A stretch of DNA of 64,000 bases. Source: Tabrizicola piscis. GTDB taxonomy: Bacteria > Pseudomonadota > Alphaproteobacteria > Rhodobacterales > Rhodobacteraceae. Shown one piece after another: positions 36,684 to 45,085 of this stretch (positions are counted from its first letter, which is position 1; each line of letters starts with the position of its first letter). A program made the translations under genes and the position numbers. The stretch spans positions 4,125,113 through 4,189,112 of the forward strand of contig NZ_CP034328.1 of NCBI RefSeq assembly GCF_003940805.1, read 5' to 3'. A model generated the notes under the pieces. It was not told the DNA's origin. It searched no databases and saw only the letters and a program-made list of their open reading frames with translations.

Positions 36684-37172
36684 ATGGCGGTATTCCGGTT
36701 GGCGCGGACGGTCCTGGCGATGTGCCATAGGACGCGCAAGCAAGGTGCAATGCTGGTCCTCGTGGCAGGCATCGCCGCCTGTTCGTCGGTCTATCGCAAC
36801 CATGGCTATGTGCCGGCTGAGGATGAACTCGCCCTCGTCGAAGTGGGTGTCGACACGCGCGAGACTGTTGGCCAGAAGATCGGCCGCCCCTCGACCTCGG
36901 GCCTTCTGAATGACGAAGGCTGGTTCTATGTCCAAAGCCGCTATGAACATCGCGGCCCCCGCCAACCCCGCGAGATCGAGCGTGAGGTTCTGGCCGTCAC
37001 CTTCAACGCCTCCGGCACGGTGGAAAACATTGCGCGCTATGGCCTTGAAGACGGCAAGGTCGTGCAGATTTCACGCCGCGTGACCGAGACGAACATCAAG
37101 GGCATCTCGCTGATCCGGCAGCTTTTGGGCAACTTCGGGCGCTTCCAGGCGAGTGACTTCATCGGCGAATAG
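36684..37172 (+). CDS. bamE: BamE/SmpA-like outer-membrane assembly lipoprotein
   Basis: 162-residue predicted lipoprotein. The signal segment MLVLVAGIAACSSVYRNHGYVP has a lipobox ending at Cys36, followed by the BamE-type repeat VEVGVDTRETVGQKIGRPSTSG and GWFYVQSRYEHRG. BamE stabilises the BamA-D complex that inserts outer-membrane proteins. Start choice is unsettled: ATGs at 36663, 36684, 36720 and 36750 are in frame and all keep the lipobox. It is divergent from the DUF177 gene. Confidence 0.85.
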   Translation: MAVFRLARTVLAMCHRTRKQGAMLVLVAGIAACSSVYRNHGYVPAEDELALVEVGVDTRETVGQKIGRPSTSGLLNDEGWFYVQSRYEHRGPRQPREIEREVLAVTFNASGTVENIARYGLEDGKVVQISRRVTETNIKGISLIRQLLGNFGRFQASDFIGE

Positions 37173-37173
37173 G

Positions 37174-37192
37174 CCGGAGGTCAATCCTCCGG
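37174..37192. terminator. Hairpin at the bamE/msrB convergence
   Basis: Stem CCGGAGG / CCTCCGG with loop TCAAT spans the msrB stop codon and follows the bamE stop by two bases. There is no T-tract, so it is a weak candidate. Confidence 0.4.
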
Positions 37193-37573
37193 TTCGAACC
37201 GCAAGGCCACGCCATTGATGCAGTAGCGCAGGCCCGTCGGGGCCGGACCGTCCGGGAACACATGTCCAAGATGCGCCTCGCAGCGGTTGCAGTGTACTTC
37301 GGTGCGGCGCATGAACCAGCTGTTGTCGGACTGCTCGCCCACCATCTCGTGGTCAAGCGGGGCATAGAACGACGGCCAGCCGGTCCCGCTTTCGAATTTT
37401 GTGGTATGATCGAACAAGGGCGCGTCGCAGCAGATGCAGCGGAAGGTGCCGGGCGCTTTCGGGAAGTCATCATGCGTGAAGGCGCGTTCAGTGCCGTGCT
37501 TGCGCGTGACCTTGTAGGCGAGGTCGGACAGTTGGGCCTGCCATTCGGCTTCGGTCTTGATGATCTTGTCCAT
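37181..37573 (-). CDS. msrB: Peptide-methionine (R)-S-oxide reductase
   Basis: 130-residue enzyme that reduces the R-epimer of methionine sulfoxide in proteins. Zinc-binding CxxC pairs are in FRCICCDAPLF and VHCNRCEAHLGHVF, and the catalytic cysteine is in GLRYCINGVALRF. The absence of a signal peptide points to the cytosol. No msrA is adjacent. Confidence 0.96.
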   Translation of the reverse strand: MDKIIKTEAEWQAQLSDLAYKVTRKHGTERAFTHDDFPKAPGTFRCICCDAPLFDHTTKFESGTGWPSFYAPLDHEMVGEQSDNSWFMRRTEVHCNRCEAHLGHVFPDGPAPTGLRYCINGVALRFEPED

Positions 37574-37632
37574 TTCGGGGACTCCTGTTTTACAGGTTCT
37601 ATCTAGGGCGTGGTGCAGCGGGGGAAAAGGGC

Positions 37633-38361
37633 GTGCAGCCTTTGGTACGGGGCAGACTGATCGCGCGGTTGGCGGAGGGTCCGGGGGATCTGGGCCGGAT
37701 CATGGACTTTCGCCGCGCCGCCTTTCCCCGGCATGTCGGCGAAGAAGAGGACGCGCAGGACGCGCTGTCGGCCCATGTCATGGTCGAATCCGCCGAGGGT
37801 GAGCTGCTGGGCTACTTCCGCGTCATGCTGTTCGGCTGGGGGGCCGGGCTGGAGCAAGGCTATGCCGCGCGGTTTTATGATGTGACCCCGCTTGCCGGAT
37901 ACGCGCTTCCCATCGCCGAGATGGGGCGGTTCTGCCTGGCCCCCGGAGGCGTCCACCCCGATGTGCTGCGCATGGCCTGGGGGGCGATGACGCGGCTGGT
38001 GGATGAGGGGCAGGCGGGGCTCTTGGTCGGCTGCACCTCGTTCCGGGGGGCGGACTGGGGGCTGCACCGGTCGGGGCTTGCCTTGCTGGCCGCGGGTCAT
38101 CTGGGGCCAGAGGAACACCGGCCCGGGCGGAAGGCGGCTGAGGTGGTCAACTATCCCGCGCTGGTGGGGCCGGTCACGGACCGGCGGGCGTCGCTGGCCG
38201 CGCTGCCGCCCTTGCTGCGGACCTATCTGGGGATGGGGGGGTGGGTCAGCGACCACGCGGTGGTGGACCGGGAGCTGGATACCCTGCACGTCTTTACCTG
38301 TGTCGAGGTCGACAAGGTCCCGAAGGCGCGGGCTGCGAGTTTGCGGGTGGTGGCGGGGTAG
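37633..38361 (+). CDS. olsB: L-ornithine N(alpha)-acyltransferase
   Basis: 242-residue GNAT-type acyltransferase matching OlsB, which joins a 3-hydroxyacyl chain from ACP to ornithine to make lyso-ornithine lipid. Characteristic are ALPIAEMGRFCLAPGG, GCTSFRGADWGLH and the C-terminal LRTYLGMGGWVSDHAVVDREL. Ornithine lipids replace phospholipids under phosphate limitation. OlsA, the second acyltransferase, is not adjacent. The start follows a GGGG tract. Confidence 0.87.
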   Translation: MQPLVRGRLIARLAEGPGDLGRIMDFRRAAFPRHVGEEEDAQDALSAHVMVESAEGELLGYFRVMLFGWGAGLEQGYAARFYDVTPLAGYALPIAEMGRFCLAPGGVHPDVLRMAWGAMTRLVDEGQAGLLVGCTSFRGADWGLHRSGLALLAAGHLGPEEHRPGRKAAEVVNYPALVGPVTDRRASLAALPPLLRTYLGMGGWVSDHAVVDRELDTLHVFTCVEVDKVPKARAASLRVVAG

Positions 38362-38467
38362 GTGTCCCGGGCAGGGACAGGGGCTCATTTGTGGCGAATC
38401 AAGGGGTTACAGGTCGCCGTTCAGACTTTCTTAGGGTTTGAACGCGCAGCCAGCCGCCGCAAGGTGC

Positions 38468-39499
38468 CTATTCGGCGGACCGGCTATTCAACTGTCTGGT
38501 GACTTCGGCCATGAAGCTTGGCCAGTTCAACGGATGAATGCGCAGGGTCTGGAAGCTTACATAAAGCAGCATGCTGCCCAGAAGGAAAAACACCGGCACG
38601 CGCCGCAGCGGCAGTCCGCGGAAGAAAATGCCCAGAAATCCGATCAACAGCGCCAGCGCCACCAGCGCGAACGCGATGACAGCGCTGCCCATTTGCACAG
38701 CATTTGCCGTCCTCGCGTCCACCTCACCGATGGCACGCAAGTGCGCGACAACATTGCCGAAATACAAGAAGAAGCAGGCAATTCCGCCCATCGCGAGCCC
38801 AAGAAGCGAGAAGATTGCGCGCGCGCCTCCGGAGGTTTGCACCGGAGGTCTGGTCATCGCGACTGTGTATACGGGCGCCCCCTGTTCAGCTGGCGCGGTG
38901 TTGCCGGGAAAGATCGCCCGGATGAACAACGCCACGCCAAGCGACACGATCGCAATGCCGCCAAGCCCCAAACCCGCTGCTGCCCCCCCACCATAGTCAT
39001 CCCGGATCACCACGTAGTCATCCATGGCAATCCTTGCCATTTGAATGCCCACTGCACAGCCTAAGCCCCCAAGAATGACAAGGCCAAACCGGTACCGCCA
39101 GCGAAAGCGCGAACGTGTCGGCTGCATCTGGATCGGCGAGGCAGCCGTCGCAGAAGCTTGCGGGGAATAGACGGCCGGCGCATTAGAGGAACGCTCGGAA
39201 TGCGCTTTGCGAACACCGCCAATTGCGCGGATCGTCAGCACCACGCCAAATATAATGATCGCAATGCTGCCAAATCCCAGGCCCAGGGCGGCAGCAAGGC
39301 CATACTGGTCCTTGATCGATTCGTAGTTGAGGTTGATGACTGCGACCAGATACGCTCCGGCATTGACCATGATCGGGCCGAAAAATAAGCCCTTGGGCAA
39401 ACGGCGTTTCGTCTTTGTCGCGGCGAAGGGCTGGTTCGGGTTCTGTCCCGCGCCAGACCTGATCCGGTTGAGCCGCTCTTCGAAATCCGAGTTGGACAT
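38468..39499 (-). CDS. Hypothetical membrane protein with repeated modules
   Basis: 343-residue integral membrane protein I do not recognise. A soluble N-terminus (about 35 residues) is followed by paired hydrophobic helices in three modules. Modules 1 and 2 are clearly related: YGLAAALGLGFGSIAIIIFG (about residue 66) and YGGGAAAGLGLGGIAIVSLG (about 170), each followed by a V-L/F-IRAI stretch. A third, more diverged pair ends the protein. Linkers contain Pro/Thr/Gln-rich sequence. Codon use looks less GC-biased at third positions than in neighbours. Confidence 0.75.
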   Translation of the reverse strand: MSNSDFEERLNRIRSGAGQNPNQPFAATKTKRRLPKGLFFGPIMVNAGAYLVAVINLNYESIKDQYGLAAALGLGFGSIAIIIFGVVLTIRAIGGVRKAHSERSSNAPAVYSPQASATAASPIQMQPTRSRFRWRYRFGLVILGGLGCAVGIQMARIAMDDYVVIRDDYGGGAAAGLGLGGIAIVSLGVALFIRAIFPGNTAPAEQGAPVYTVAMTRPPVQTSGGARAIFSLLGLAMGGIACFFLYFGNVVAHLRAIGEVDARTANAVQMGSAVIAFALVALALLIGFLGIFFRGLPLRRVPVFFLLGSMLLYVSFQTLRIHPLNWPSFMAEVTRQLNSRSAE

Positions 39500-39607
39500 A
39501 GGGCGGCCCGATCCGTGCTGGTCAGCAAAAGCCTAGCGGATCGGGCAGCGCAACTGCAAGGATAAACGCGTGAATTGCGTTCATCTTTAGCGGGTTAGGG
39601 GTGTTGC

Positions 39608-40588
39608 CTACCCCCGGCCTTTACGCCCGCCACGCCGCCCGGCCGAGGCCTGGCTGGCCGCAGCGGACGCTTCGGCGAAGGTCATGCCGCCCTCGACCGC
39701 CTCAAGCACTTTGGCAAAGCGGATCCATTCGCCGCCGTTCGGGTCGTGGTTCATCAGGAAGTTGGCGGCGCGGATCGCTTCCATTTCCTGCTGGCGGACG
39801 GGGTTCATGATGGCGGAGGTCATGCCTGCGCCAATGGCCATGGGCAGGAAGGCCCCGTTGATGCCATGGCGGTGGGGCAGGCCGAAGGAGATGTTGGACG
39901 CCCCGCAGGTGGTGTTCACCCCAAGCTCATCCCGCAGGCGGCGGACGAGGGTAAAGACCTGCTGACCAGCGGACCCCATGGCGCCGACCGGCATCACCAG
40001 CGGGTCAACCACGATGTCATGCGCCGGGATGCCGAAATCGGCGGCGCGTTCGACGATCTTCTTGGCCACGGCAAAGCGCACGTCGGGGTCTTCGGAAATG
40101 CCGGTGTCGTCGTTGGAAATCGCCACGACCGGCACGTTGTATTTCTTGACCAGCGGCAGCACGAGTTCCAGCCGGTGCTCCTCACCCGTGACGGAGTTCA
40201 GGAGGGGCCGGCCTTCGCAGGCCATCAGGCCGGATTCCAGCGCCCCGGGAACCGACGAATCGATGCAGAGCGGCACGTCGACGGTCTGCTGGATGATCTC
40301 GATCAGAGCCTTCATCAGCGGCGGTTCGACAAAGTTGTTGTCGGCATAGCGCGGGTCGGTGGCCATCATGTTGGTGAAGACAGCGCCGGAGTTCACGTCA
40401 AGGACCGTGGCCCCGCAGGCGACCTGTTCCAGCGCGTCCTTGATGACGGTTTCGAAATTGCCCTGCTCCAACTCGGCCGCGAGTTTCTTGCGGCCGGTGG
40501 GGTTGATCCGTTCGCCGATCACGCAGAAGGGTTCGTCGAAACCGATGATGACGGTTTTCGTTTTGGATTCAATGACAGTACGGGTCAT
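39608..40588 (-). CDS. Methyltetrahydrofolate:corrinoid methyltransferase component
   Basis: 326-residue TIM-barrel pterin-binding protein of the MetH middle-domain/AcsE type (CVIGERINPTGRKKLAAELEQG, LDVNSGAVF, CIDSSVPGALESGL, NTTCGASNISFGLPHR). It would transfer the methyl of 5-methyl-THF to a separate corrinoid protein. In Rhodobacterales methionine synthase can be split into pterin-binding, cobalamin-binding and homocysteine-methylating proteins; this fits the first. The C-terminus ends in a Ser/Ala/Gly/Arg tail. The MetF-like gene starts upstream with two bases between. Confidence 0.88.
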   Translation of the reverse strand: MTRTVIESKTKTVIIGFDEPFCVIGERINPTGRKKLAAELEQGNFETVIKDALEQVACGATVLDVNSGAVFTNMMATDPRYADNNFVEPPLMKALIEIIQQTVDVPLCIDSSVPGALESGLMACEGRPLLNSVTGEEHRLELVLPLVKKYNVPVVAISNDDTGISEDPDVRFAVAKKIVERAADFGIPAHDIVVDPLVMPVGAMGSAGQQVFTLVRRLRDELGVNTTCGASNISFGLPHRHGINGAFLPMAIGAGMTSAIMNPVRQQEMEAIRAANFLMNHDPNGGEWIRFAKVLEAVEGGMTFAEASAAASQASAGRRGGRKGRG

Positions 40589-40590
40589 TC

Positions 40591-41505
40591 TTAAACCTTT
40601 TCAGCGTTTGCAGGGACGCCCGAGGCGCCGCCATTGTCGGTGACCCATTGGGCATTGGTCTTGATGCCACCCAAGGGGAAGAAATGGACCTGTTCGATGC
40701 CAAAGCCGGGGTTTGCGGCCTTGTGGGCGGCAAGATCGGCCAGAACCTCGGTCGGCTCATAGGGCAGGAGGAGTTTGGTGACATCCATCGCCCGTTTCTG
40801 CAAGACGCGGAGGCTTGGCCCCACACCGCAGGCGATGGCGAATTTGATCAGGGTCTGCAGTTTCGCGGGGCCAGCGATGCCGATATGGACCGGCAGCTTG
40901 ACGCCTTCGGCCTGCAGGCGGTTCACCCAGTCGATGACCGGCTGCGCCTCGAAGCAGAATTGGGTGGCCATGGCCATCTGCGCATCAGTGCGGTCCATGA
41001 AGGCGGATTTCCAGCGCGCGGCTTCCATCACCATGCGGTCGGACCCATCGGGGTCGATATCCTTGTTGCCTTCGGGGTGGCCTGCGACATGAAGGCGGTC
41101 AAAGCCGGTAAAGGCCCCGGATTCAAGAAGTTGCATCGAGGTTGCGAAGTCGCCCACGGGTTGGGCGACACCGCCGGCAAGCAGAAGGCCCTGCCGCACG
41201 CCCACGTCCTTGTAGCGCGCGACCCAGTCGGTCAGCGTGGCCTTGTCCTTGATGATCCGCGCGGGAAAGTGCGGCATGGCGCTGTAGCCTTCCGCCGTGA
41301 CCCGCGCGGCGGTGGCCACCATATCCTCGATCGGCGTGCCGTCGATATGGGCGATGTAGACGCGGGTGCCGGTGGGGAGGATGTCGCGGAGGCTGTCCAC
41401 CTTTTCGGCGGTGCGGGGCATCACCTCGATCGAGTAGCCCTTGAGGAACGCCTCCAGCGGGGCGGCGGCGGGTTCGTCCTTGCGGCGGAAGTTGAACAGG
41501 GCCAT
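40591..41505 (-). CDS. Methylenetetrahydrofolate reductase-like protein
   Basis: 304-residue MetF-type TIM barrel that would reduce 5,10-methylene-THF to 5-methyl-THF, supplying the adjacent methyltransferase. Visible: SIEVMPRTAEKVDSLRDILP, GRMV-equivalent DRLHVAGHPEGNKDID and TQFCFEAQPVIDWVNRLQ. It is a divergent MetF whose N-terminus (LFNFRRKDEPAAAPLEAFL) differs from E. coli. I start at 41505 because AAGGA is eight bases upstream; 41550 is an alternative. Confidence 0.85.
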   Translation of the reverse strand: MALFNFRRKDEPAAAPLEAFLKGYSIEVMPRTAEKVDSLRDILPTGTRVYIAHIDGTPIEDMVATAARVTAEGYSAMPHFPARIIKDKATLTDWVARYKDVGVRQGLLLAGGVAQPVGDFATSMQLLESGAFTGFDRLHVAGHPEGNKDIDPDGSDRMVMEAARWKSAFMDRTDAQMAMATQFCFEAQPVIDWVNRLQAEGVKLPVHIGIAGPAKLQTLIKFAIACGVGPSLRVLQKRAMDVTKLLLPYEPTEVLADLAAHKAANPGFGIEQVHFFPLGGIKTNAQWVTDNGGASGVPANAEKV

Positions 41506-41554
41506 CACGGTTTCCTTGAGTGTCAGGGGCTTGGCGGGCGGCAGGGGCATCTGG

Positions 41555-41857
41555 TCAGGCCTTGGCCCAACCATCCGTTGCGATCAGGGCTTTCAGGCGG
41601 TCAGTGTCGAATTCGGCCTCAAGCCGGGCGGCTTCGGTCGCGGCAATCGTGTCAGGCTCGCCCTCGACATCGCCGATGGGGGCTTTGCGCCATTCGGCAA
41701 GGTAGGCGTCCGCGTCCTTGGCGCCGATCTTCATGGCGCAGCGGTCGATGGCCTGTTCGAAGCGTTCGGACAGCTGGACCTTGGAGGCGCGGCGGCCGGT
41801 GCCGACGATGACCTGCGCCGGGATGTCGCGCCAGTAAACGATGGTGACGGTGGTCAT
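41555..41857 (-). CDS. Small 'virulence factor' domain protein in the methyl-THF cluster
   Basis: 100-residue protein of the family labelled 'virulence factor' in databases. It opens MTTVTIVYWRDIPAQVIVGT and has RASKVQLSERFEQAIDRCAMKIGAKDADAYLAEW. The label reflects annotation history, not function. Its consistent place beside the MetF-like and pterin-binding genes suggests a role in one-carbon or methionine synthesis. It is the first gene of this minus-strand group; a 289-bp divergent spacer separates it from ppx-gppA. Confidence 0.8.
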   Translation of the reverse strand: MTTVTIVYWRDIPAQVIVGTGRRASKVQLSERFEQAIDRCAMKIGAKDADAYLAEWRKAPIGDVEGEPDTIAATEAARLEAEFDTDRLKALIATDGWAKA

Positions 41858-42146
41858 GGCGCAGATCCTTTGACTTTCCTGCTAGATAATCGCCGGGCGG
41901 CGACGCCCCATGTCGATTTCCGACCTTGGACAGGCGTCAAGCGACGCTGGCATCCTATCCCGATTGCGCAAGACCCTGCCATGGGTTCGAAGATGAAATC
42001 TTCCCATGAACATCATGTCGGGACGCGCAGGCCGGGCCCCAGGGTCGCCTGCCCGCGCGGCACTGCCGCCTTGGGGCGCTGTCACACCACTTGCACCATC
42101 CTTGGTTCCCGACTACCTTTTCCTCAACCACACATGGAGGGCGATC

Positions 42147-43289
42147 ATGACGCCCGAGCGTCCCCGTAGGGCGGACGCGACTGACGCGCAGGTCGAGACT
42201 TCCCTGGATGTTTCCCGCGCTGATGCACCGTCTGCCCTATCTGACCCGGGGTCAGCTCCGCTTTATGCGGCGCTTGATCTTGGGACCAACAGTTGCCGGA
42301 TGCTGATTGCCCAACCCACGGGCAGTCAGTTCGTGATCGTTGACAGCTTTTCCAAGTCGGTCCAGCTGGGCGTCGGGCTGGAAGCGTCCGGGCGGTTGAG
42401 CCGGTCGTCGATGGCGCGCACGATTCAGGCGCTGCGGATCTGCGAGAAGAAGCTGGAAAAGCACAACGTCCGCCGGATGCGGCTGGTCGCGACCGAGGCG
42501 TGCCGCCGCGCGCGCAACGCCCGCGACTTCATCCGTCAGGTGCGGCGCGAGACGGGTCTGCAGCTGGAGATCATCGCCCCCGAGGAAGAGGCGCGGCTGG
42601 CGGTCATCTCTTGCGCGCCTCTGGTCAGCCACACGACCGAGCAGTTGCTGGTGGTGGACATCGGCGGCGGATCGACGGAGCTGGTCTGGATCGACCTGTC
42701 CGCTGTGGCCCCGCCGGACCGGCCCAAAGCGATCATGCGGTTGCACATGGGGTTTGACGCGCAGGGCGAGGGGGCCGTGGCCCGGGTGGTGGACTGGATT
42801 TCGGTGCCGCTTGGTGTGGCGACGCTGAAGGACCAGTTCATCGACGTGGATGACGATGCCGCGCGCTTTGCCCTGATGAGCTGGTTTTTCGAGGAGAACC
42901 TGGCCAGCTTCAGCCCCTACAACGCCGAAAACCCGCGTGAGGGGTTTCAGATTGTTGGCACCAGCGGCACGGTGACCACGGTCGCGGCCAGTTTCCTGAA
43001 CCTCAAGCGCTATGACCGGACCAAGGTGGACGGGCTGCAGATGACATCCGACCAGATCGACACGGTGATCCGCGATTACCTGTCTTTGGGCCCGGAAGGG
43101 CGGCGGAATGACCCGAGGATCGGCCGCGATCGCCACGCCTTGATCATGTCGGGTGCTGCGATCCTGCAGGCCCTGATGCGGATCTGGCCGACGGACCGCT
43201 TGTCGGTGGCCGACAGGGGCCTTAGGGAGGGCCTCTTGTACGCGCAGATGAGCAGCGACGGCATTCTTGAGGACGGGCCTTACACATGA
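42147..43289 (+). CDS. Ppx/GppA exopolyphosphatase family protein
   Basis: 380-residue ASKHA-fold phosphatase acting on polyphosphate or pppGpp. [20 protein letters not shown] near residue 35, [11 protein letters not shown] with the catalytic Glu near 145, [17 protein letters not shown] near 172 and [15 protein letters not shown] near 272 are the family motifs. The first 30 residues are a variable Asp/Ala-rich extension. GGAGG seven bases upstream supports the ATG at 42147. Its stop overlaps rlmE. Confidence 0.93.
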   Translation: MTPERPRRADATDAQVETSLDVSRADAPSALSDPGSAPLYAALDLGTNSCRMLIAQPTGSQFVIVDSFSKSVQLGVGLEASGRLSRSSMARTIQALRICEKKLEKHNVRRMRLVATEACRRARNARDFIRQVRRETGLQLEIIAPEEEARLAVISCAPLVSHTTEQLLVVDIGGGSTELVWIDLSAVAPPDRPKAIMRLHMGFDAQGEGAVARVVDWISVPLGVATLKDQFIDVDDDAARFALMSWFFEENLASFSPYNAENPREGFQIVGTSGTVTTVAASFLNLKRYDRTKVDGLQMTSDQIDTVIRDYLSLGPEGRRNDPRIGRDRHALIMSGAAILQALMRIWPTDRLSVADRGLREGLLYAQMSSDGILEDGPYT

Positions 43290-44008
43290 CGGAAAAACCA
43301 GGCTCGGGCCGGGGCCAGCGCGAATTGCGGGTGCGGGTCAAGACGGCGAAGGGGCGCAAGCTGTCTTCGACGCTGTGGCTGGAGCGGCAGCTGAATGACC
43401 CCTATGTGATCCGCGCCAAGAAGGAAGGCTACCGGGGCAGGGCGGCCTACAAGATCATGGATCTGGACGACCGCTACGGGTTTCTGAAGCCCGGGGCGCG
43501 GGTGGTGGATCTTGGCTGCGCGCCGGGGGGCTGGTGCCAGGTGGCGGTGGTCCGGGTCAATGCGCTGGGGCAGAACCCGAAAAAGCCGGTGGGCCGGGTG
43601 ATTGGCGTGGACCTGCAAGAGGTGGAGCCGATTGCGGGGGCCGAACTCCACCAGCTCGATTTCCTGTCGGATCAGGCGGATGATCTGGTCAAGGGCTGGC
43701 TTGGGGGCCGGGCCGACGTGGTGATGTCCGACATGGCGGCGGCGGCCAGCGGACACAAGGCGACGGACCACTTGCGGATTGTGGCGCTGGTCGAGGCGGC
43801 GTTGGCCTTCGCCTTCGACGTGCTGGAGGATGACGGGACCTTTGTCGCGAAGGTGCTGGCAGGCGGGGCCGAGAACGAGATGCAGGCTGTGTTGAAGAAG
43901 AACTTCAAGAAGGTGGCGAACGTCAAACCACCCGCCAGCCGCGCCGACAGTTCGGAGAAGTTCGTGGTGGCGATGGGCTTTCGCGGGCGCGAGGTGGGCG
44001 AGGGCTGA
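43286..44008 (+). CDS. rlmE: 23S rRNA (uridine-2'-O)-methyltransferase RlmE
   Basis: 240-residue FtsJ-type enzyme that methylates U2552 of 23S rRNA using SAM. The SAM-binding [17 protein letters not shown] and catalytic residues around [18 protein letters not shown] and [15 protein letters not shown] give the K-D-K-E set. Residues 1-25 are a basic extension ([15 protein letters not shown]). Coupled to ppx-gppA by a four-base overlap, a conserved alphaproteobacterial pairing. Confidence 0.96.
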   Translation: MTEKPGSGRGQRELRVRVKTAKGRKLSSTLWLERQLNDPYVIRAKKEGYRGRAAYKIMDLDDRYGFLKPGARVVDLGCAPGGWCQVAVVRVNALGQNPKKPVGRVIGVDLQEVEPIAGAELHQLDFLSDQADDLVKGWLGGRADVVMSDMAAAASGHKATDHLRIVALVEAALAFAFDVLEDDGTFVAKVLAGGAENEMQAVLKKNFKKVANVKPPASRADSSEKFVVAMGFRGREVGEG

Positions 44009-44010
44009 CG

Positions 44011-44085
44011 ATCCTCCTCATCCTCCTAACCCTCCTCGTTCGACTTCGTCTTCTCGTCGGGAAGAGCGAGGAGCGACGAAGTCGA
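44011..44085 (+). repeat. Triple 9-bp CCTCCT repeat and 11-bp-arm hairpin after rlmE
   Basis: Three 9-bp units (ATCCTCCTC, ATCCTCCTA, ACCCTCCTC; 44011-44037) begin two bases after the rlmE stop. They run into an inverted repeat with arms TCGACTTCGTC (44040-44050) and GACGAAGTCGA (44075-44085). The terminator at 44114-44140 follows. CCUCCU is complementary to Shine-Dalgarno sequences, so this could be a regulatory 3' UTR or a 3'-derived small RNA. Confidence 0.6.
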
Positions 44086-44113
44086 CGACGAGCGGGAGGC
44101 TGGTGCAGAAATG

Positions 44114-44140
44114 AAAAAGGCGCCCGAAGGCGCCGCTTTT
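44114..44140. terminator. Bidirectional terminator between rlmE and the DUF882 gene
   Basis: Stem GGCGCC-CGAA-GGCGCC flanked by five As on the left and GCTTTT on the right. It would end both the rlmE transcript and the convergent DUF882 transcript, whose stop lies 17 bp away. Confidence 0.8.
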
Positions 44141-44156
44141 CCAATTGTTCGGGGTG

Positions 44157-44726
44157 TCAGCCGCCCCAGCTGCGGACCGGGCCGCAATCCATGTGGACGA
44201 AGTTCGACCGCGAATACTTGCCGACGCCGCCCGAAGCACAGGCCGCCGCCGCCTTGGCCATCTGGCCGACCGACCGCGATTTCAGCCGCAGGTCTGCCGC
44301 CTGGCCCTTCATGTGCAGCGAGTTCTTCGCCACGCCGCGCGACTTGGACCGCAGCATCGCGTTGGTCTTGGGACTGCGGAAGCCCGACAGCAGCATGTAG
44401 GGTTCGCTGACATCCATCAGCCGGTGCGACGCGGCCATGATGTCCACTGTGCGCATGTCGATCCCGATGGCATCATCAGACCGCCAGTCGCGCATGAAGT
44501 AATTGATTTCCTTCATGACTTCGGGGATGTATTCCCCTTCGATCCAGTAGATCGTGTCGATGCTTTCCCCGGTTCTGCCCGAGTACATGCGGATGCGGCG
44601 AATGTCGCCGGACCCTTTCAAAAGCCCGAAGGCATTCGAGTAGGTCGGGGCCGCAATCACGGCCGTTGCCGCAAACGCACCCAATAGGCCACGCCGTGTG
44701 ACGCCGAAACTTGTCTGGTCAGTCAT
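44157..44726 (-). CDS. DUF882 (YcbK-like) exported peptidase-fold protein
   Basis: 189-residue exported protein with a twin-arginine signal (VTRRGLLGAFAATAVIAAPT) and a zinc peptidase fold of the M15/DUF882 type: LLSGFRSPKTNAMLRSKSRGV, NSLHMKGQAADLRL with the HxxxxAxD metal motif, and FVHMDCGPVRSW with the last histidine. Related proteins cut peptidoglycan peptides (MepK in E. coli cleaves cross-links made by L,D-transpeptidases). It is divergent from the L,D-transpeptidase gene, which fits that role. Confidence 0.9.
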   Translation of the reverse strand: MTDQTSFGVTRRGLLGAFAATAVIAAPTYSNAFGLLKGSGDIRRIRMYSGRTGESIDTIYWIEGEYIPEVMKEINYFMRDWRSDDAIGIDMRTVDIMAASHRLMDVSEPYMLLSGFRSPKTNAMLRSKSRGVAKNSLHMKGQAADLRLKSRSVGQMAKAAAACASGGVGKYSRSNFVHMDCGPVRSWGG

Positions 44727-45085
44727 TCTTACGCCTGTCCCCGTTGCTGTCTTCGACTGCCTTAGTGCAGCTTTCGTGCAACTTCTTCCCCAAGTGCCAC
44801 TGGGTTATGGCACAAGTCGAATCGAAGCCCAAGCCTCGATTGTTCCTTGGTTCCCCACCACAACCTGAATCGGCAAATTTTCGCTGAACGTGCCTGAAAG
44901 TTGCCCAGTGTTGTGTCGCTGCATCGGTTTGCCCGGTCACTGTCGCGATTTTGGACACAGTCAAGGGGTCAAGTCACTGTCCTACCGGTTTGTGAATGGA
45001 CAGCGGCGCGATTTTCAAGAAACGATGACAAAACGCTGCCCAAACGCTGCCCAAACGCTGCCAAGTCCTTGGAAATGAGAGTTGA
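44727..45085. other. Divergent promoter region between DUF882 and L,D-transpeptidase genes
   Basis: 359-bp gene-free spacer. It holds the 11-bp tandem repeat at 45031-45062 and an imperfect inverted repeat around GGACACAGT...ACTGTCC at about 44953-44982. I see no convincing reading frame or RNA gene. Base composition is noticeably less GC-rich than the flanking genes, as expected for regulatory DNA. Confidence 0.6.
45031..45062. repeat. 11-bp tandem repeat (AAACGCTGCCC) upstream of the transpeptidase
   Basis: Two perfect units (45031-45041, 45042-45052) and a third matching ten bases (45053-45062). It ends 23 bp before the ATG of the L,D-transpeptidase. One helical turn per unit would present the same face of DNA to a bound protein; alternatively it lies in the 5' UTR. 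Confidence 0.85.

Noticed and set aside
37185..37215. tRNA T-loop-like CGGTTCGAACCG
   Set aside because: It lies in the msrB coding region and no acceptor, D or anticodon arms can be built around it.
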